Below, piece after piece: positions 7,098 through 14,603 of a DNA stretch of 25,442 nt; position 1 is the first letter of the stretch, and each line of letters begins with the position of its first letter. The stretch lies in NCBI GenBank assembly GCA_001914705.1, contig MNDB01000081.1, positions 1-25,442 of the forward strand, written 5' to 3'. The notes below the pieces were generated by a model. It was given only the letters and a program-made list of their open reading frames with translations, was not told the origin of the DNA and did not search any database. Origin of the DNA: Actinobacteria bacterium 13_2_20CM_68_14. GTDB taxonomy: Bacteria > Actinomycetota > Thermoleophilia > Gaiellales > Gaiellaceae. Position numbers and translations under genes: made by a program.

Positions 7098-7484
7098 GTG
7101 GAGCGACGCCTGGTCCCCGCCGACTCGCCGTACGCGCCGACCGTCGGTTACTCCCGAGCCGTCCGGGTCGGCGACCAGATTCACGTTTCTGGAACGGCCG
7201 CCGTTATGCCCAACGGGGCGCCACCGCCGACCGGGGCTTACGCGCAGACGAGGCGTTGCCTCGAGATCATCCTCGACGCGCTCGCGCAGCTCGGCGCCCG
7301 CCCCGAAGACGTGGTTCGCACCCGCGTCTACGTCACCTCGGCCGACGACTGGGAGGAGATCGGCCGCGCGCACGGCGAGGTCTTCGGCGAGATTCGACCC
7401 GCGAGCGCGATGCTCGTGATCACGGGCCTGCTCGACCCGCGCTTCCTCGTCGAGATCGAAGCGGACGCGATCGCCGCGGACTGA
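7098..7484 (+). CDS. RidA family protein (YjgF/YER057c/UK114)
   Basis: A 128-aa trimeric enzyme family whose archetype RidA deaminates reactive enamine/imine intermediates made by PLP enzymes such as threonine dehydratase. Family features: an N-terminal segment SPYAPTVGYSRAVRVGDQIH, the VSGTAA strand, the helix TGAYAQTRRCLEIILDALAQ, and VVRTRVYVTSADDWEEI, where the Arg of TRVYVT is the canonical substrate-binding arginine. The C-terminus LLDPRFLVEIEADAIA takes the place of the usual PxxLVEIEAIA. GTG 7098 is chosen because it sits 7 nt after GATACT and gives a family-length N-terminus. The stop lies 31 nt before the carboxylate-amine ligase. Members of subgroups Rid1-7 differ in activity, so imine deaminase activity is likely but not certain. 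Confidence 0.92.
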   Translation: MERRLVPADSPYAPTVGYSRAVRVGDQIHVSGTAAVMPNGAPPPTGAYAQTRRCLEIILDALAQLGARPEDVVRTRVYVTSADDWEEIGRAHGEVFGEIRPASAMLVITGLLDPRFLVEIEADAIAAD

Positions 7485-7502
7485 AAACCGCAGCAAAAGA
7501 GA

Positions 7503-7508
7503 GATACT
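7503..7508 (+). promoter_or_regulatory. -10 box of the carboxylate-amine ligase gene
   Basis: GATACT is followed by 7 nt and then the ATG, the same sequence and spacing as in front of ridA. This predicts a leaderless transcript independent of ridA, despite the short intergenic gap. Confidence 0.5.
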
Positions 7509-7515
7509 TGCGGCG

Positions 7516-8721
7516 ATGAAGCAGATCTATCCGGCGACGATCACCGGCAAGAGCTTCGCGCCGGGCGGCAGCGTCCTCGACCACGCGTTCGGCCAGAGCG
7601 AGGCGTACACGCTCGGTGTCGAGGAGGAATACATGCTGCTCGACGGCGAGAGCTTCGATCTCGTCCAGCACATCGACACCGTCCTCGCCGCGATCTCGGG
7701 GCACGAGCTCGAGACCCACATCAACGCGGAGCTGATGCAGTCGGTGCTCGAGATCGCGACGCCCGTGTGTCGGACCGCCGGCGACGTCGACCGCGAGCTG
7801 CGGCGCCTGCGCGCGTACGTGGCCGGGATCGCGAGCGAGGACGAGTTGCGCGTCGGGTCGGCGGGGACGCATCCCTTCAGCCTTTTCGAGCGGCAGCGGA
7901 TCACGGCGCGCGACCGCTACAGGCACCTGATCGACCAGATGCAGTACGTGGCCCGCAGGGAACTCATTTTCGGGCTCCACATCCACGTCGCGGTCGACGA
8001 TCCCGAGAAGGCGATCCAGGTCGTCAACGGCCTCCTCGCGCACATCTCCTCGCTGCTCGCGCTCTCGGCTTCGTCCCCGTTCTGGCGCGGCGAGGCGACC
8101 GGCCTCTCGTCAAGCAGGCAAATCGTCTTTGCCGCCTTCCCGCGGTCGGGGCCGCCGCCGCGATTCAAGGATTACGCCGATTACGCAGAGGTCGTCGGCC
8201 AGCTCGAGAAGACGGGCTGCATCGCCGACTACACGCACATCTGGTGGGACATCCGGCTGCATCCGCGCCTTGGCACCGTCGAGATTCGGGTCTGCGACGC
8301 CGTCACCCGGGTCGAGGACGCCGTCGCGCTGGCGGCGTTCTGTCAGGCGCTCGTCAAGCACTACTGCGAGCGGTACGACCGCGGTGAAGAGATCCCGTCC
8401 TACCACCGGATCCTGACGACCGAGAACAAGTGGCTTGCCGCGCGCTACGGGCTCGAGGCGCCGGTGATGGATCTCGCGACGGGCCGGCGGAACCGGGTTC
8501 CGGTCGCCCAGCTTGTCCGTCGCACCCTGCGCGACATCGAGCCGCACGCCCGCGAGCTCGGCTCGGAGCGGGAGCTGGAGGGAGTCCGCGAGATCTTGGC
8601 GCGAGGCAACGGCGCCGACCTCCAGCGGCGGACGTTCAACGCGAACCGCGACATCGTCGAGGTCGTGCGCGAGATCGCGGACGCGACCGAAGCGGCTGCC
8701 ACGGCTCAGGCTGCGGCGTAG
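7516..8721 (+). CDS. Carboxylate-amine ligase, glutamate-cysteine ligase GCS2 family (YbdK-like)
   Basis: An ATP-dependent ligase of 401 aa, cytoplasmic, in the GCS2 family with YbdK, EgtA and plant-type glutamate-cysteine ligase. Family motifs: YTLGVEEEYMLLD (about residues 31-43, the metal/ATP-binding EEE), LETHINAELMQSVLEIATPV (65-84), GSAGTHPFSLFE, the LHIHVAVDDPEKAI strand, IWWDIRLHPRLGTVEIRVCD, and FNANRD near the end. YbdK members make gamma-glutamyl-type amide bonds with weak glutamate-cysteine ligase activity; the physiological substrate is unknown. The N-terminus is about 25 residues longer than the usual start before YTLGVEEE, but the ATG at 7516 has an ideal GATACT-N7 position and no better internal start is seen. 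It converges on ispH with no gap (8721/8722). Confidence 0.93.
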   Translation: MKQIYPATITGKSFAPGGSVLDHAFGQSEAYTLGVEEEYMLLDGESFDLVQHIDTVLAAISGHELETHINAELMQSVLEIATPVCRTAGDVDRELRRLRAYVAGIASEDELRVGSAGTHPFSLFERQRITARDRYRHLIDQMQYVARRELIFGLHIHVAVDDPEKAIQVVNGLLAHISSLLALSASSPFWRGEATGLSSSRQIVFAAFPRSGPPPRFKDYADYAEVVGQLEKTGCIADYTHIWWDIRLHPRLGTVEIRVCDAVTRVEDAVALAAFCQALVKHYCERYDRGEEIPSYHRILTTENKWLAARYGLEAPVMDLATGRRNRVPVAQLVRRTLRDIEPHARELGSERELEGVREILARGNGADLQRRTFNANRDIVEVVREIADATEAAATAQAAA

Positions 8722-9663
8722 TCAGGCCGCAGTGCGCGGGCGCAGCTCGGCCGGCAGCTTAAAGACGACGTTCTCCTCGGCCGGCGCGAGCTCGCGGATC
8801 TCGGCGACCCCGTGGCCGCGGAACCACTCGCACAGGTCCTCGACGAGCGACTCGGGCGCCGAGGCGCCTGACGTAACACCGACGGTCTCGACGCCCTCGA
8901 GCCAGCGTTCGTCGAGCGCTCGCTCGCTCTCGATCAGGTGGGCGGGCACGCCGGCCGACCGCGCGACCTCGACGAGGCGCTGGGAGTTCGAGCTGTTCGT
9001 CGAGCCGAGCACGAGCAGGAGCTGCACGTGCGGAAGGAGCTCCTTGACGGCCTGCTGCCGATTTGTCGTCGCGTAGCAGATGTCTTCCTTCTCCGGCCCG
9101 TGCAGGGTCGGGAAGCGGTGGTGGAGGACGGCGATGATCTCGCGCGTCTCGTCGACGGACAGCGTCGTCTGGGTGACGTAGGCGACCCGCTGCGGATTCG
9201 CGACCTCGAGTTGCTCCGCGTCGGCGACGGATTCGACGAGCACGATCGAGTCCGGCGCTTCGCCCATCGTCCCCTCGACCTCCTCGTGGCCCGCATGCCC
9301 GACGAGAACCACCGTGTAGCCCTCGGCGGCGTATCGCCGTGCCTCCGCGTGCACCTTCGTCACGAGCGGGCAGGTCGCGTCGATCGTCCGCAGCGAGCGC
9401 GCCGCGGCGCCGGCACGAACGGCGGGAGCGATCCCGTGCGCCGAGAAGACGACGAGTCCGCCCTCGGGCACGTCCTCGACGCTGGCGACGAAGACGGCGC
9501 CGCGCTGACGAAGTTCATCGACGACGTGCGAGTTGTGCACGATCTGTTTTCTGACGTAGACGGGAGGCCCGTTTTGCGCGAGCGCGCGCTCGACGGTCTC
9601 CACCGCTCGCTCGACGCCTGCGCAGTATCCGCGCGGCGCCGCGAGCAAGACCCGCTTGACCAC
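8722..9663 (-). CDS. ispH: 4-hydroxy-3-methylbut-2-enyl diphosphate reductase
   Basis: The last enzyme of the MEP isoprenoid pathway, a cytoplasmic iron-sulfur protein that reduces HMBPP to IPP and DMAPP. The 313-aa protein has all three cluster cysteines: C14 in APRGYCAGVERA, C98 in DATCPLVTKVH, and C196 in DICYATTNRQ. The HMBPP-binding residues H43 (VHNSHVV), H76 (SAHGIAP), H126 and E128 (GHEEVEG), T166 and the S/N cluster in GSTNSSNSQRL are present. I choose GTG 9663 (MVKRVLLAAPRGYC) rather than an in-frame start 60 nt upstream: it gives the normal N-terminus and lies 6 nt after TACATT, a leaderless arrangement. Single-gene unit; it converges on the carboxylate-amine ligase. Confidence 0.97.
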   Translation of the reverse strand: MVKRVLLAAPRGYCAGVERAVETVERALAQNGPPVYVRKQIVHNSHVVDELRQRGAVFVASVEDVPEGGLVVFSAHGIAPAVRAGAAARSLRTIDATCPLVTKVHAEARRYAAEGYTVVLVGHAGHEEVEGTMGEAPDSIVLVESVADAEQLEVANPQRVAYVTQTTLSVDETREIIAVLHHRFPTLHGPEKEDICYATTNRQQAVKELLPHVQLLLVLGSTNSSNSQRLVEVARSAGVPAHLIESERALDERWLEGVETVGVTSGASAPESLVEDLCEWFRGHGVAEIRELAPAEENVVFKLPAELRPRTAA

Positions 9664-9669
9664 GCTGCC

Positions 9670-9675
9670 AATGTA
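9670..9675 (-). promoter_or_regulatory. -10 box of ispH
   Basis: On the minus strand TACATT ends 6 nt before the GTG start of ispH, predicting transcription from the start codon. A -35 box is not clear in the GC-rich DNA upstream. Confidence 0.45.
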
Positions 9676-9772
9676 GCCGCGCCCCCGAAGAAAACGCGCC
9701 GACTTAACAGAAACCTCAACCACGCTAATCCGGGCCGCAGTCGTCTTAAGCCGAACTACAGCAACTAAACCC

Positions 9773-9820
9773 CCGGAGGCGTCGCTCGCGACGCCGGAGC
9801 ATAAGAGGCCGCGCCGACCT
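9773..9820. repeat. 48-bp double-hairpin repeat, copy 1
   Basis: Identical to 9883-9930 over all 48 bases. The first part folds as GGCGTCG, loop CTCG, CGACGCC. The second part begins a GC-rich stem (CCGCGC) that pairs with GCGCGG just beyond the identical stretch. After the repeat both copies run on to a similar AACCCG, so the element may be about 70 nt. It lies in the ispH / kinase gap with no convincing protein gene. Confidence 0.75.
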
Positions 9821-9882
9821 CGGCCGCGCGGCAGTAACCCGAATCACCGCCGGATCGGAAAAGGAGCGAAGGTGACCAGAAT

Positions 9883-9930
9883 CCGGAGGCGTCGCTCGCG
9901 ACGCCGGAGCATAAGAGGCCGCGCCGACCT
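9883..9930. repeat. 48-bp double-hairpin repeat, copy 2
   Basis: Second exact copy, offset by 110 bp from copy 1. Here the second hairpin is stronger: GGCCGCGCC, a 9-nt loop, then GGCGCGGCC. On the minus strand each copy contains TATGCT, which resembles a -10 box. Only two copies with an unequal flank are present, so this is not a CRISPR array. A REP-like palindromic element or paired RNA structures would fit. Confidence 0.75.
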
Positions 9931-9977
9931 GCGCGGCGCGGCCGCTCAACCCGGCGGCAGTCGCCAAGGCCGTACCG

Positions 9978-10031
9978 AAATAAACAAGACAGAAAGGGTC
10001 CGCCGCTCGGGGGGTCGTGGCGGCGGACCCT
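9978..10031 (-). terminator. Rho-independent terminator on the minus strand
   Basis: Stem of 12 perfect pairs (AGGGTCCGCCGC with GCGGCGGACCCT), a 13-nt loop, then a T-rich run on the minus strand starting TTTCTGTCTTG. The plus-strand side has no T-run, so it works in one direction. It is the strongest terminator in the window although no annotated gene precedes it. Confidence 0.75.
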
Positions 10032-10087
10032 CTCAATTGCTCACCGCAGGCATTGCGAAAGCCGCCCAACGGTGCGCATCGCCCAGT
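9978..10087 (-). ncRNA. Candidate small RNA with intrinsic terminator (about 110 nt)
   Basis: Predicted from a complete transcription unit rather than from a known family. A good promoter (TTGGCA, 17 nt, TAGCGT) places the start near 10087. The RNA would form a first stem (arms 10070-10078 and 10038-10046, 8 bp with one mismatch), then a 12-bp terminator stem (arms 10020-10031 and 9995-10006) followed by a U-rich tail at 9978-9994. It also contains a 12-codon frame (MRTVGRLSQCLR) ending before the terminator, so an attenuator-like leader is an alternative. The next minus gene, ispH, starts over 300 nt away with its own -10 box, so a free RNA is more likely. It shows no SRP, tmRNA or RNase P signature. 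Confidence 0.5.
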
Positions 10088-10094
10088 GACAGAG

Positions 10095-10123
10095 ACGCTA
10101 GCGCGCGTCGATGCCCTTGCCAA
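10095..10123 (-). promoter_or_regulatory. Sigma-70-type promoter of the candidate small RNA
   Basis: -35 TTGGCA (10118-10123), spacer of exactly 17 nt, -10 TAGCGT (10095-10100), reading leftward. It is one of the few sites here with both hexamers at ideal spacing. An 18-bp palindrome (10123-10140) abuts the -35 box. Confidence 0.55.
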
Positions 10124-10140
10124 TAGGCCGACCGGCCTAT
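10123..10140. promoter_or_regulatory. 18-bp palindrome next to the small-RNA -35 box
   Basis: ATAGGCCG, AC, CGGCCTAT: perfect 8-bp arms around a 2-bp centre. It shares its first base with the -35 hexamer of the minus promoter, a position suited to an activator or repressor. It lies about 50 bp upstream of the kinase -35 box, so it could serve either direction. Confidence 0.45.
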
Positions 10141-10186
10141 CTTTGAAACGGGGACGCGGGGCGCGCCAAGGCGATTCCAGGGCCTC

Positions 10187-10215
10187 TCGACGGGCCACTT
10201 TGCGCCTCCTATCAT
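10187..10215 (+). promoter_or_regulatory. Promoter of the sensor kinase operon
   Basis: TCGACG (-35-like, 10187-10192), 17-nt spacer, TATCAT (-10, 10210-10215). The GTG start lies 12 nt after the -10 box, giving a leader of about 5 nt. Confidence 0.45.
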
Positions 10216-10227
10216 CCCCAGGGCCCA

Positions 10228-13200
10228 GTGAGTGCTGAGACGAAGGCGGTCGTGTTCAACGCAGTGCCGCTGTTTGCGGTGGCTGCCGCTTACCTTGCAG
10301 TCGCCGTGGCCGTTGGACCGAGGCTCTGGCGCGAGCGCGCCGGGTTGACGGCGAACGACCTCGCGCTGGGTCTGATGTTCCCGTGTATCGGGATCCCGGC
10401 TGCGATTCTCGGCGCGGCTGTGCTCGACAGCCGGAACGCGATCGGCGGCCACCTCTGGTTCTCGTTCGCGGCGAGCCTGATCGCGCTCCTGCCGGCGCTC
10501 GTCTTCCTGGCTCGCTGGGGTGAGCGCGGCGAATTGCTGTCGGGCGGCGCACGCGCACGCGAGGCCGAGCAGCTCGTCTCGGTCCGTGGGCGAGAGCTCG
10601 AGGCGGTCGCTGCAATCTCGGACGCGCTGGCCCGGACGACGGATCCGGAGACCGCGGCCCGGGTCGTGCTCGACGAGGTCGGATCCGTACTCGGAATCGA
10701 GTTCACGGCGCTGGCCCTGATCGACGGCGACACCGAAGAGGCGACGGGCCTGCTCGCGCGAGACGCCGGCGCCGACGTCACCTGGTGGCGGGACATCCGC
10801 ATCGATCTTCGCAACGAGCCTTCGGGAGTCGCGAGCGCGTACTTCCAGGCCGCGCCGGTGGTCGTCTTCGACTGCTCCGCCTCGCCGCTCGTGAGTCCGC
10901 GCCTTGTCGAGGCGGTCGGCGCCAAGAGCGGCGCCTTCGTGCCGCTGATCGCCGAGGAGCGGATCATCGGCGTGCTCATCGCCGCGCCGACGTCGGCGCG
11001 GCGCGCGTTCTCGAGCGAGGAGGTAACACTGATGCAGTCGCTGGCCGCCGAAGCCGCGCTCGCTCTCGAACGAACGCGATCCGCCGGGCAACTCGACGAA
11101 GCGCTCGCGCGGGAGCGGCTCGTCGGGGACATCTCGCGCCGGGTGAGATCGGTCGAGGGGCTCGCAGACGGAACGCGAATCGCGGTCACGGAGATCGGAC
11201 GGGCGCTCCGCGCCTCCCGATGCTTCATCCGCCTCGGCCAGCCCGGTGAGCTGCAGCGGCTCGCCGCGGAGTGGTTCGCCGCCGGGCTGCAGCCGATCGG
11301 CCCGCAGACGCAGAATCTCCCGGCCTCGAACCTTGCGGCGCTGAAGCGGAGGACGGTCGTCGTCTCGGACATCGACGACGCTCCGGAGCTCGAGGATCCG
11401 GAACTGGGAACGACAGAGACGCTGCACCGGCTCGGAACGAAGTCGCTCGTGGCGACGCCGATGATCGCCTTCGATCGGTCGATCGGCGTGCTCGGACTTC
11501 ACCGAGCGATGGCCGGTCCGTGGTCGGAGGGCGAGGTCGCCCTGATCGAGTCCGTCGCTCGCGAGCTCGCGCTGGCGATCAACTCGGCGCGCTTGCTCGA
11601 CGAGAACCGGCAGCGTCTGCTGGAGCAGACCGCGCTCCTGCGTGCGGCGCAGGTTGTCACCAGCGAGCTCGAGCTGGATGCGGTCCTCCAGCGGCTCGTC
11701 GACGAGGTTGCCCGTCTGCTCGGGTGTGAGGCGGCCGATTGCTACCTGCTCGACCGCGACCGCGGAATGCTGCGCTGCGCCGCCGTCCACGGGCTGGAGC
11801 CGGAGCTCGTCGGCTTCGAGTTCTCGTCAGACCAGGGCCTTGCCGGCCGGGCGATCCGGCAGCGCGGGCCTGCCCTCTCGGACGATTACGCCCAGCTGCC
11901 GGACTCGGTTCCGCACCCTGCATATCGCGGCTACGCAAGCGCGATCGTGGCTCCGATGATGTGGTCGGATCAGATTCGCGGCGTCCTCGGGGTCGGCACG
12001 CATGATCCGGATCGCACCCTCACGAGCTCCGATGCCAAGTTGCTCGAGGCGTTTGCGACGCTCGCGGCGCTTGCCCTTCGCAATGCCGAGAGTTTCGAAG
12101 AGCGCTCGCGGCAGGCGAGAACCCAACGTGCGTTCTACGACATCGCCTCTCTGTTGGCGCTGCCGATTTCCCAGGCCGAGACGCTGCGCGCAGTCGCCCG
12201 GGCCGCGGCAGAAGCCCTCGGCGGCAGCTCATCGGCGCTGCTGATGCCCAGAGAGGAAGCCTTCGACCTCGTTGCCGGCCATGGGCTGCCGAACGAGGTC
12301 GCCGCTCAGGTCCGGCAGGCTGCGGCCGAGGGCGCCGAGCCGCTGGCAACATGCTCACGCAACCGGACGGTGATCACGGCCTCGGCGTTGGCCGAGGACG
12401 ACCGGTTCGACACTGACTGGCGCGAGGCCGCCGCGTCGGCCGGCTACGGCTCCCTGCTTGCCGTGCCGGTGCAGGCGCCGGAGGGCCGCAACGGCCTGGT
12501 CATCGTCTTCTTCAAAGACGCGCGGTTCAGCGACTATGACCTCGAGCTGGCCCGCAATCTCGCGGGAACCGCACGCGGTGCGCTGGAGCGGAGCGAGCTC
12601 TACGAGAGCGAGCGCCGCGCGCGAGGGCTCGCGCAGCAACTTGCGCGCACCGGCACCCTGCTCGCGACCGAGCTCGACCCGGCGGCGGTCCTCGACGAGA
12701 TCGTTGCTCAGGCGCCTGCCTTGCTCGGTGCGGACGCCGCCGTCGTCCGTCTTCTCGAGGACGACGAGCTCGTTGTCAGCGCGGTCGGCGGGGAGCTGCC
12801 CGAGGGGCTGCTCGAATCGCGTTCGCCGGCCACCGGCTGGGCCGCGGCCGACGCGATCCAGACACGTGCGCCGGTCGCGATCGGGGACGTCGAAGGCGCT
12901 GGGCCCGGCGCTTCGGACCCTGCGCTGGCCGCCGGCTACCGCGCGTTCCTTGCGGTGCCGCTCGTCGGCTCCGAGGGAGGCACGCAGGGGGCCCTGTCCG
13001 TTTACGCGCAGCGGCCGCGCACCTGGCAGCCCGAGGAGGTCGAGGCGCTCGCGGCGCTTGCCGGCAACGCCTCCGCCGCGCTCGCGAGCGCGGAGCTGTA
13101 CCAGCGCGTTGCCCTCGAGAAGGAGCGGAGCGTCGCCATCCTCGCCAACATCGCCGACGGGATCGTGGCCGTCGACCGCGAGGGTCACGTCGTGCTCTGG

Positions 13201-14169
13201 AACGAGGCGGCGGAGCGGATCACCGGCGTGCGCGCCTCGGACGCGATCGGCCGCTCGACCGAGCAGGTCCTCCAACGGACTCTGGCGTCCGGCGACGACA
13301 CAGAGCGGGGAGACCGCCTCCTCGCGATCCGCCGCGGGGACGAGGATGTCTGGCTCTCGCTGACCGAGGCGATCATGCGCGACCCGGCCGGCGCCGTCGC
13401 GGGGCGGATCTTCGCCTTCAGGGACATCTCGGCCGAGCGGGTCGTCGAGCAGATGAAGTCCGACTTCGTCACCGCCGTCTCACACGAGCTGCGTACGCCG
13501 CTGACCTCGATCTACGGCTTCGCCGAGACGCTGCTCCGCCAAGACGTGCTCTTCGGCGAGGAGGAGCGGCGGACGTTCCTCGGCTACATCGCCTCCGAGT
13601 CCGACCGGCTGACCACGATCGTCGACCAGCTCCTCAACGTCGCGCGGCTCGACACCGGCGACCTCCAGGTCAACCTCGCACCAACAGATGTCAGGGCCGT
13701 GGTGTCGGAAGTCGTTCAGACGGCGGAGCAGGCGCCGGCCGCCAACGGGCACGACTTCTTCGTCGACCTTCCGGAGCATCCGGTCGACGCCGAGGCCGAC
13801 GGCGACAAGCTGAGGCAGATCCTCTCGAACCTCGTCGACAACGCGATCAAGTTCTCCCCCGACGGCGGCCGGGTGACGGTGGCCGCCCGCATCAACGACG
13901 AGGTCGTCGAAGTAAGAGTCGTCGACGAGGGGATCGGAATCCCGGAAGAGGAGCAGCGGCGGATCTTCACGAAGTTCTACCGTGGAGAATCCATGACACG
14001 CGATCCTTCGACGACCGGGACCGGACTCGGGCTCTTCATCGCCCACGGACTCGTCTCGGCAATGGGCGGACGGATGTGGGTCGACTCGCGCGAGGGCGCG
14101 GGGTCGAGCTTCGCCTTCGAGCTGCCGCTTGCGCCTCACGCAGCGCTGAGCGGCCGGGAGACCGGATGA
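10228..14169 (+). CDS. Multi-GAF hybrid-input sensor histidine kinase
   Basis: Membrane-anchored sensor kinase of 1313 aa. Three N-terminal TM helices (about 8-30, 43-64, 73-95) are followed by five successive GAF domains (about 120-280, 295-455, 470-625, 635-790 and 805-955), a PAS domain (970-1075, AILANIADGIVAVDREGHV), and a HisKA/HATPase_c core. The phospho-acceptor is H1086 in VSHELRTPLTSIYGF. The ATP lid shows N1201-LVDN1205 (N-box), DEGIGIP (G1), FTKFYRG (F-box) and GTGLGLFIAHGL (G2). All catalytic boxes are intact, so it should autophosphorylate and pass phosphate to the regulator encoded immediately after, whose ATG overlaps its stop. Each GAF can bind a small molecule, tetrapyrrole or redox cofactor; the ligands cannot be read from sequence. 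GTG 10228 begins just ahead of the first TM helix. Confidence 0.93.
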   Translation: MSAETKAVVFNAVPLFAVAAAYLAVAVAVGPRLWRERAGLTANDLALGLMFPCIGIPAAILGAAVLDSRNAIGGHLWFSFAASLIALLPALVFLARWGERGELLSGGARAREAEQLVSVRGRELEAVAAISDALARTTDPETAARVVLDEVGSVLGIEFTALALIDGDTEEATGLLARDAGADVTWWRDIRIDLRNEPSGVASAYFQAAPVVVFDCSASPLVSPRLVEAVGAKSGAFVPLIAEERIIGVLIAAPTSARRAFSSEEVTLMQSLAAEAALALERTRSAGQLDEALARERLVGDISRRVRSVEGLADGTRIAVTEIGRALRASRCFIRLGQPGELQRLAAEWFAAGLQPIGPQTQNLPASNLAALKRRTVVVSDIDDAPELEDPELGTTETLHRLGTKSLVATPMIAFDRSIGVLGLHRAMAGPWSEGEVALIESVARELALAINSARLLDENRQRLLEQTALLRAAQVVTSELELDAVLQRLVDEVARLLGCEAADCYLLDRDRGMLRCAAVHGLEPELVGFEFSSDQGLAGRAIRQRGPALSDDYAQLPDSVPHPAYRGYASAIVAPMMWSDQIRGVLGVGTHDPDRTLTSSDAKLLEAFATLAALALRNAESFEERSRQARTQRAFYDIASLLALPISQAETLRAVARAAAEALGGSSSALLMPREEAFDLVAGHGLPNEVAAQVRQAAAEGAEPLATCSRNRTVITASALAEDDRFDTDWREAAASAGYGSLLAVPVQAPEGRNGLVIVFFKDARFSDYDLELARNLAGTARGALERSELYESERRARGLAQQLARTGTLLATELDPAAVLDEIVAQAPALLGADAAVVRLLEDDELVVSAVGGELPEGLLESRSPATGWAAADAIQTRAPVAIGDVEGAGPGASDPALAAGYRAFLAVPLVGSEGGTQGALSVYAQRPRTWQPEEVEALAALAGNASAALASAELYQRVALEKERSVAILANIADGIVAVDREGHVVLWNEAAERITGVRASDAIGRSTEQVLQRTLASGDDTERGDRLLAIRRGDEDVWLSLTEAIMRDPAGAVAGRIFAFRDISAERVVEQMKSDFVTAVSHELRTPLTSIYGFAETLLRQDVLFGEEERRTFLGYIASESDRLTTIVDQLLNVARLDTGDLQVNLAPTDVRAVVSEVVQTAEQAPAANGHDFFVDLPEHPVDAEADGDKLRQILSNLVDNAIKFSPDGGRVTVAARINDEVVEVRVVDEGIGIPEEEQRRIFTKFYRGESMTRDPSTTGTGLGLFIAHGLVSAMGGRMWVDSREGAGSSFAFELPLAPHAALSGRETG

Positions 14170-14603
14170 CGACCGTCCTCGTCGTCGACGACGAAGCCCC
14201 GATCCGGCTGCTTTGCCGCGTCAACCTCGAGGCGGAGGGCATGACGGTGCTCGAAGCCGCGGACGGCGACAAGGGGCTCGAGCTCGCGCGCGCCGAGCAT
14301 CCCGACGTCGTGCTGCTCGACGTGATGATGCCGGGGCGGAGCGGGTGGGAGGTCGCCGAGGAGCTGCTCGCCGACGAGTCGACGAGGAGCATCCCGATCA
14401 TCTTCCTGACCGCGCGCGCGGAGATCAGGGACCGGGCTAAGGGGATCGACCTCGGCGGCGTCGACTACGTGACGAAGCCGTTCAATCCGGTCGAGCTGGC
14501 ACCGCTCGTCGAGGACCTCGTCCGCCGCGTCGAGAGTGGTGAGCGAGACGACCTGCGGCGGGAGAAGTTCGCCGAGGTGCGCGAGCTGCTCGAGCGGGAC
14601 TAG
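14166..14603 (+). CDS. Single-domain response regulator
   Basis: A 145-aa receiver (REC) protein, the likely phosphate acceptor for the upstream kinase. Conserved residues: acidic pocket D8-D9, phospho-acceptor D52 in VVLLDVMMPG, T82 in IIFLTARAE, and K104 in DYVTKPFNP. After the REC domain only a charged helical tail (RRVESGERDDLRREKFAEVR) follows, with no DNA-binding or enzymatic output, so it probably acts by protein contact (CheY/DivK style) or in a phosphorelay. I start it at ATG 14166, which overlaps the kinase stop as ATGA; an in-frame extension 90 nt upstream lies wholly inside the kinase gene and precedes the normal REC start. Translational coupling is expected. It overlaps the convergent CAP gene by 4 nt. 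Confidence 0.94.
   Translation: MTTVLVVDDEAPIRLLCRVNLEAEGMTVLEAADGDKGLELARAEHPDVVLLDVMMPGRSGWEVAEELLADESTRSIPIIFLTARAEIRDRAKGIDLGGVDYVTKPFNPVELAPLVEDLVRRVESGERDDLRREKFAEVRELLERD

Larger units (their letters stand above)
9664..10227. other. 564-bp intergenic region without a convincing protein gene
   Basis: Between ispH (-) and the sensor kinase (+). It holds the two 48-bp repeats, a candidate minus-strand small RNA with promoter and terminator, an 18-bp palindrome and the kinase promoter. The frames that stay open here (9872-10126 plus, 9746-10198 minus) are arginine-, alanine- and serine-rich, run through the hairpins, and look non-coding. Confidence 0.7.

Noticed and set aside
9664..9723. 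Longer ispH with a 20-residue N-terminal extension
   Set aside because: The extension is not typical of IspH; GTG 9663 gives the standard N-terminus and the leaderless spacing to TACATT.
9773..9930. CRISPR array
   Set aside because: Only two repeats of 48 bp, with internal hairpins and a 62-bp gap, and no cas genes.
9746..10198. 150-codon minus frame and 84-codon plus frame (9872-10126) in the ispH/kinase gap
   Set aside because: Both run through perfect hairpins and the terminator, are Arg/Ala/Ser-rich, and translate the repeat twice without domain logic.
10033..11790. 585-codon open frame on the minus strand opposite the kinase gene
   Set aside because: Arg/Glu/Asp/Leu-rich shadow of a clearly coding plus-strand gene with intact GAF domains; it has no recognisable domain. 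Long antisense frames are expected at this GC content.
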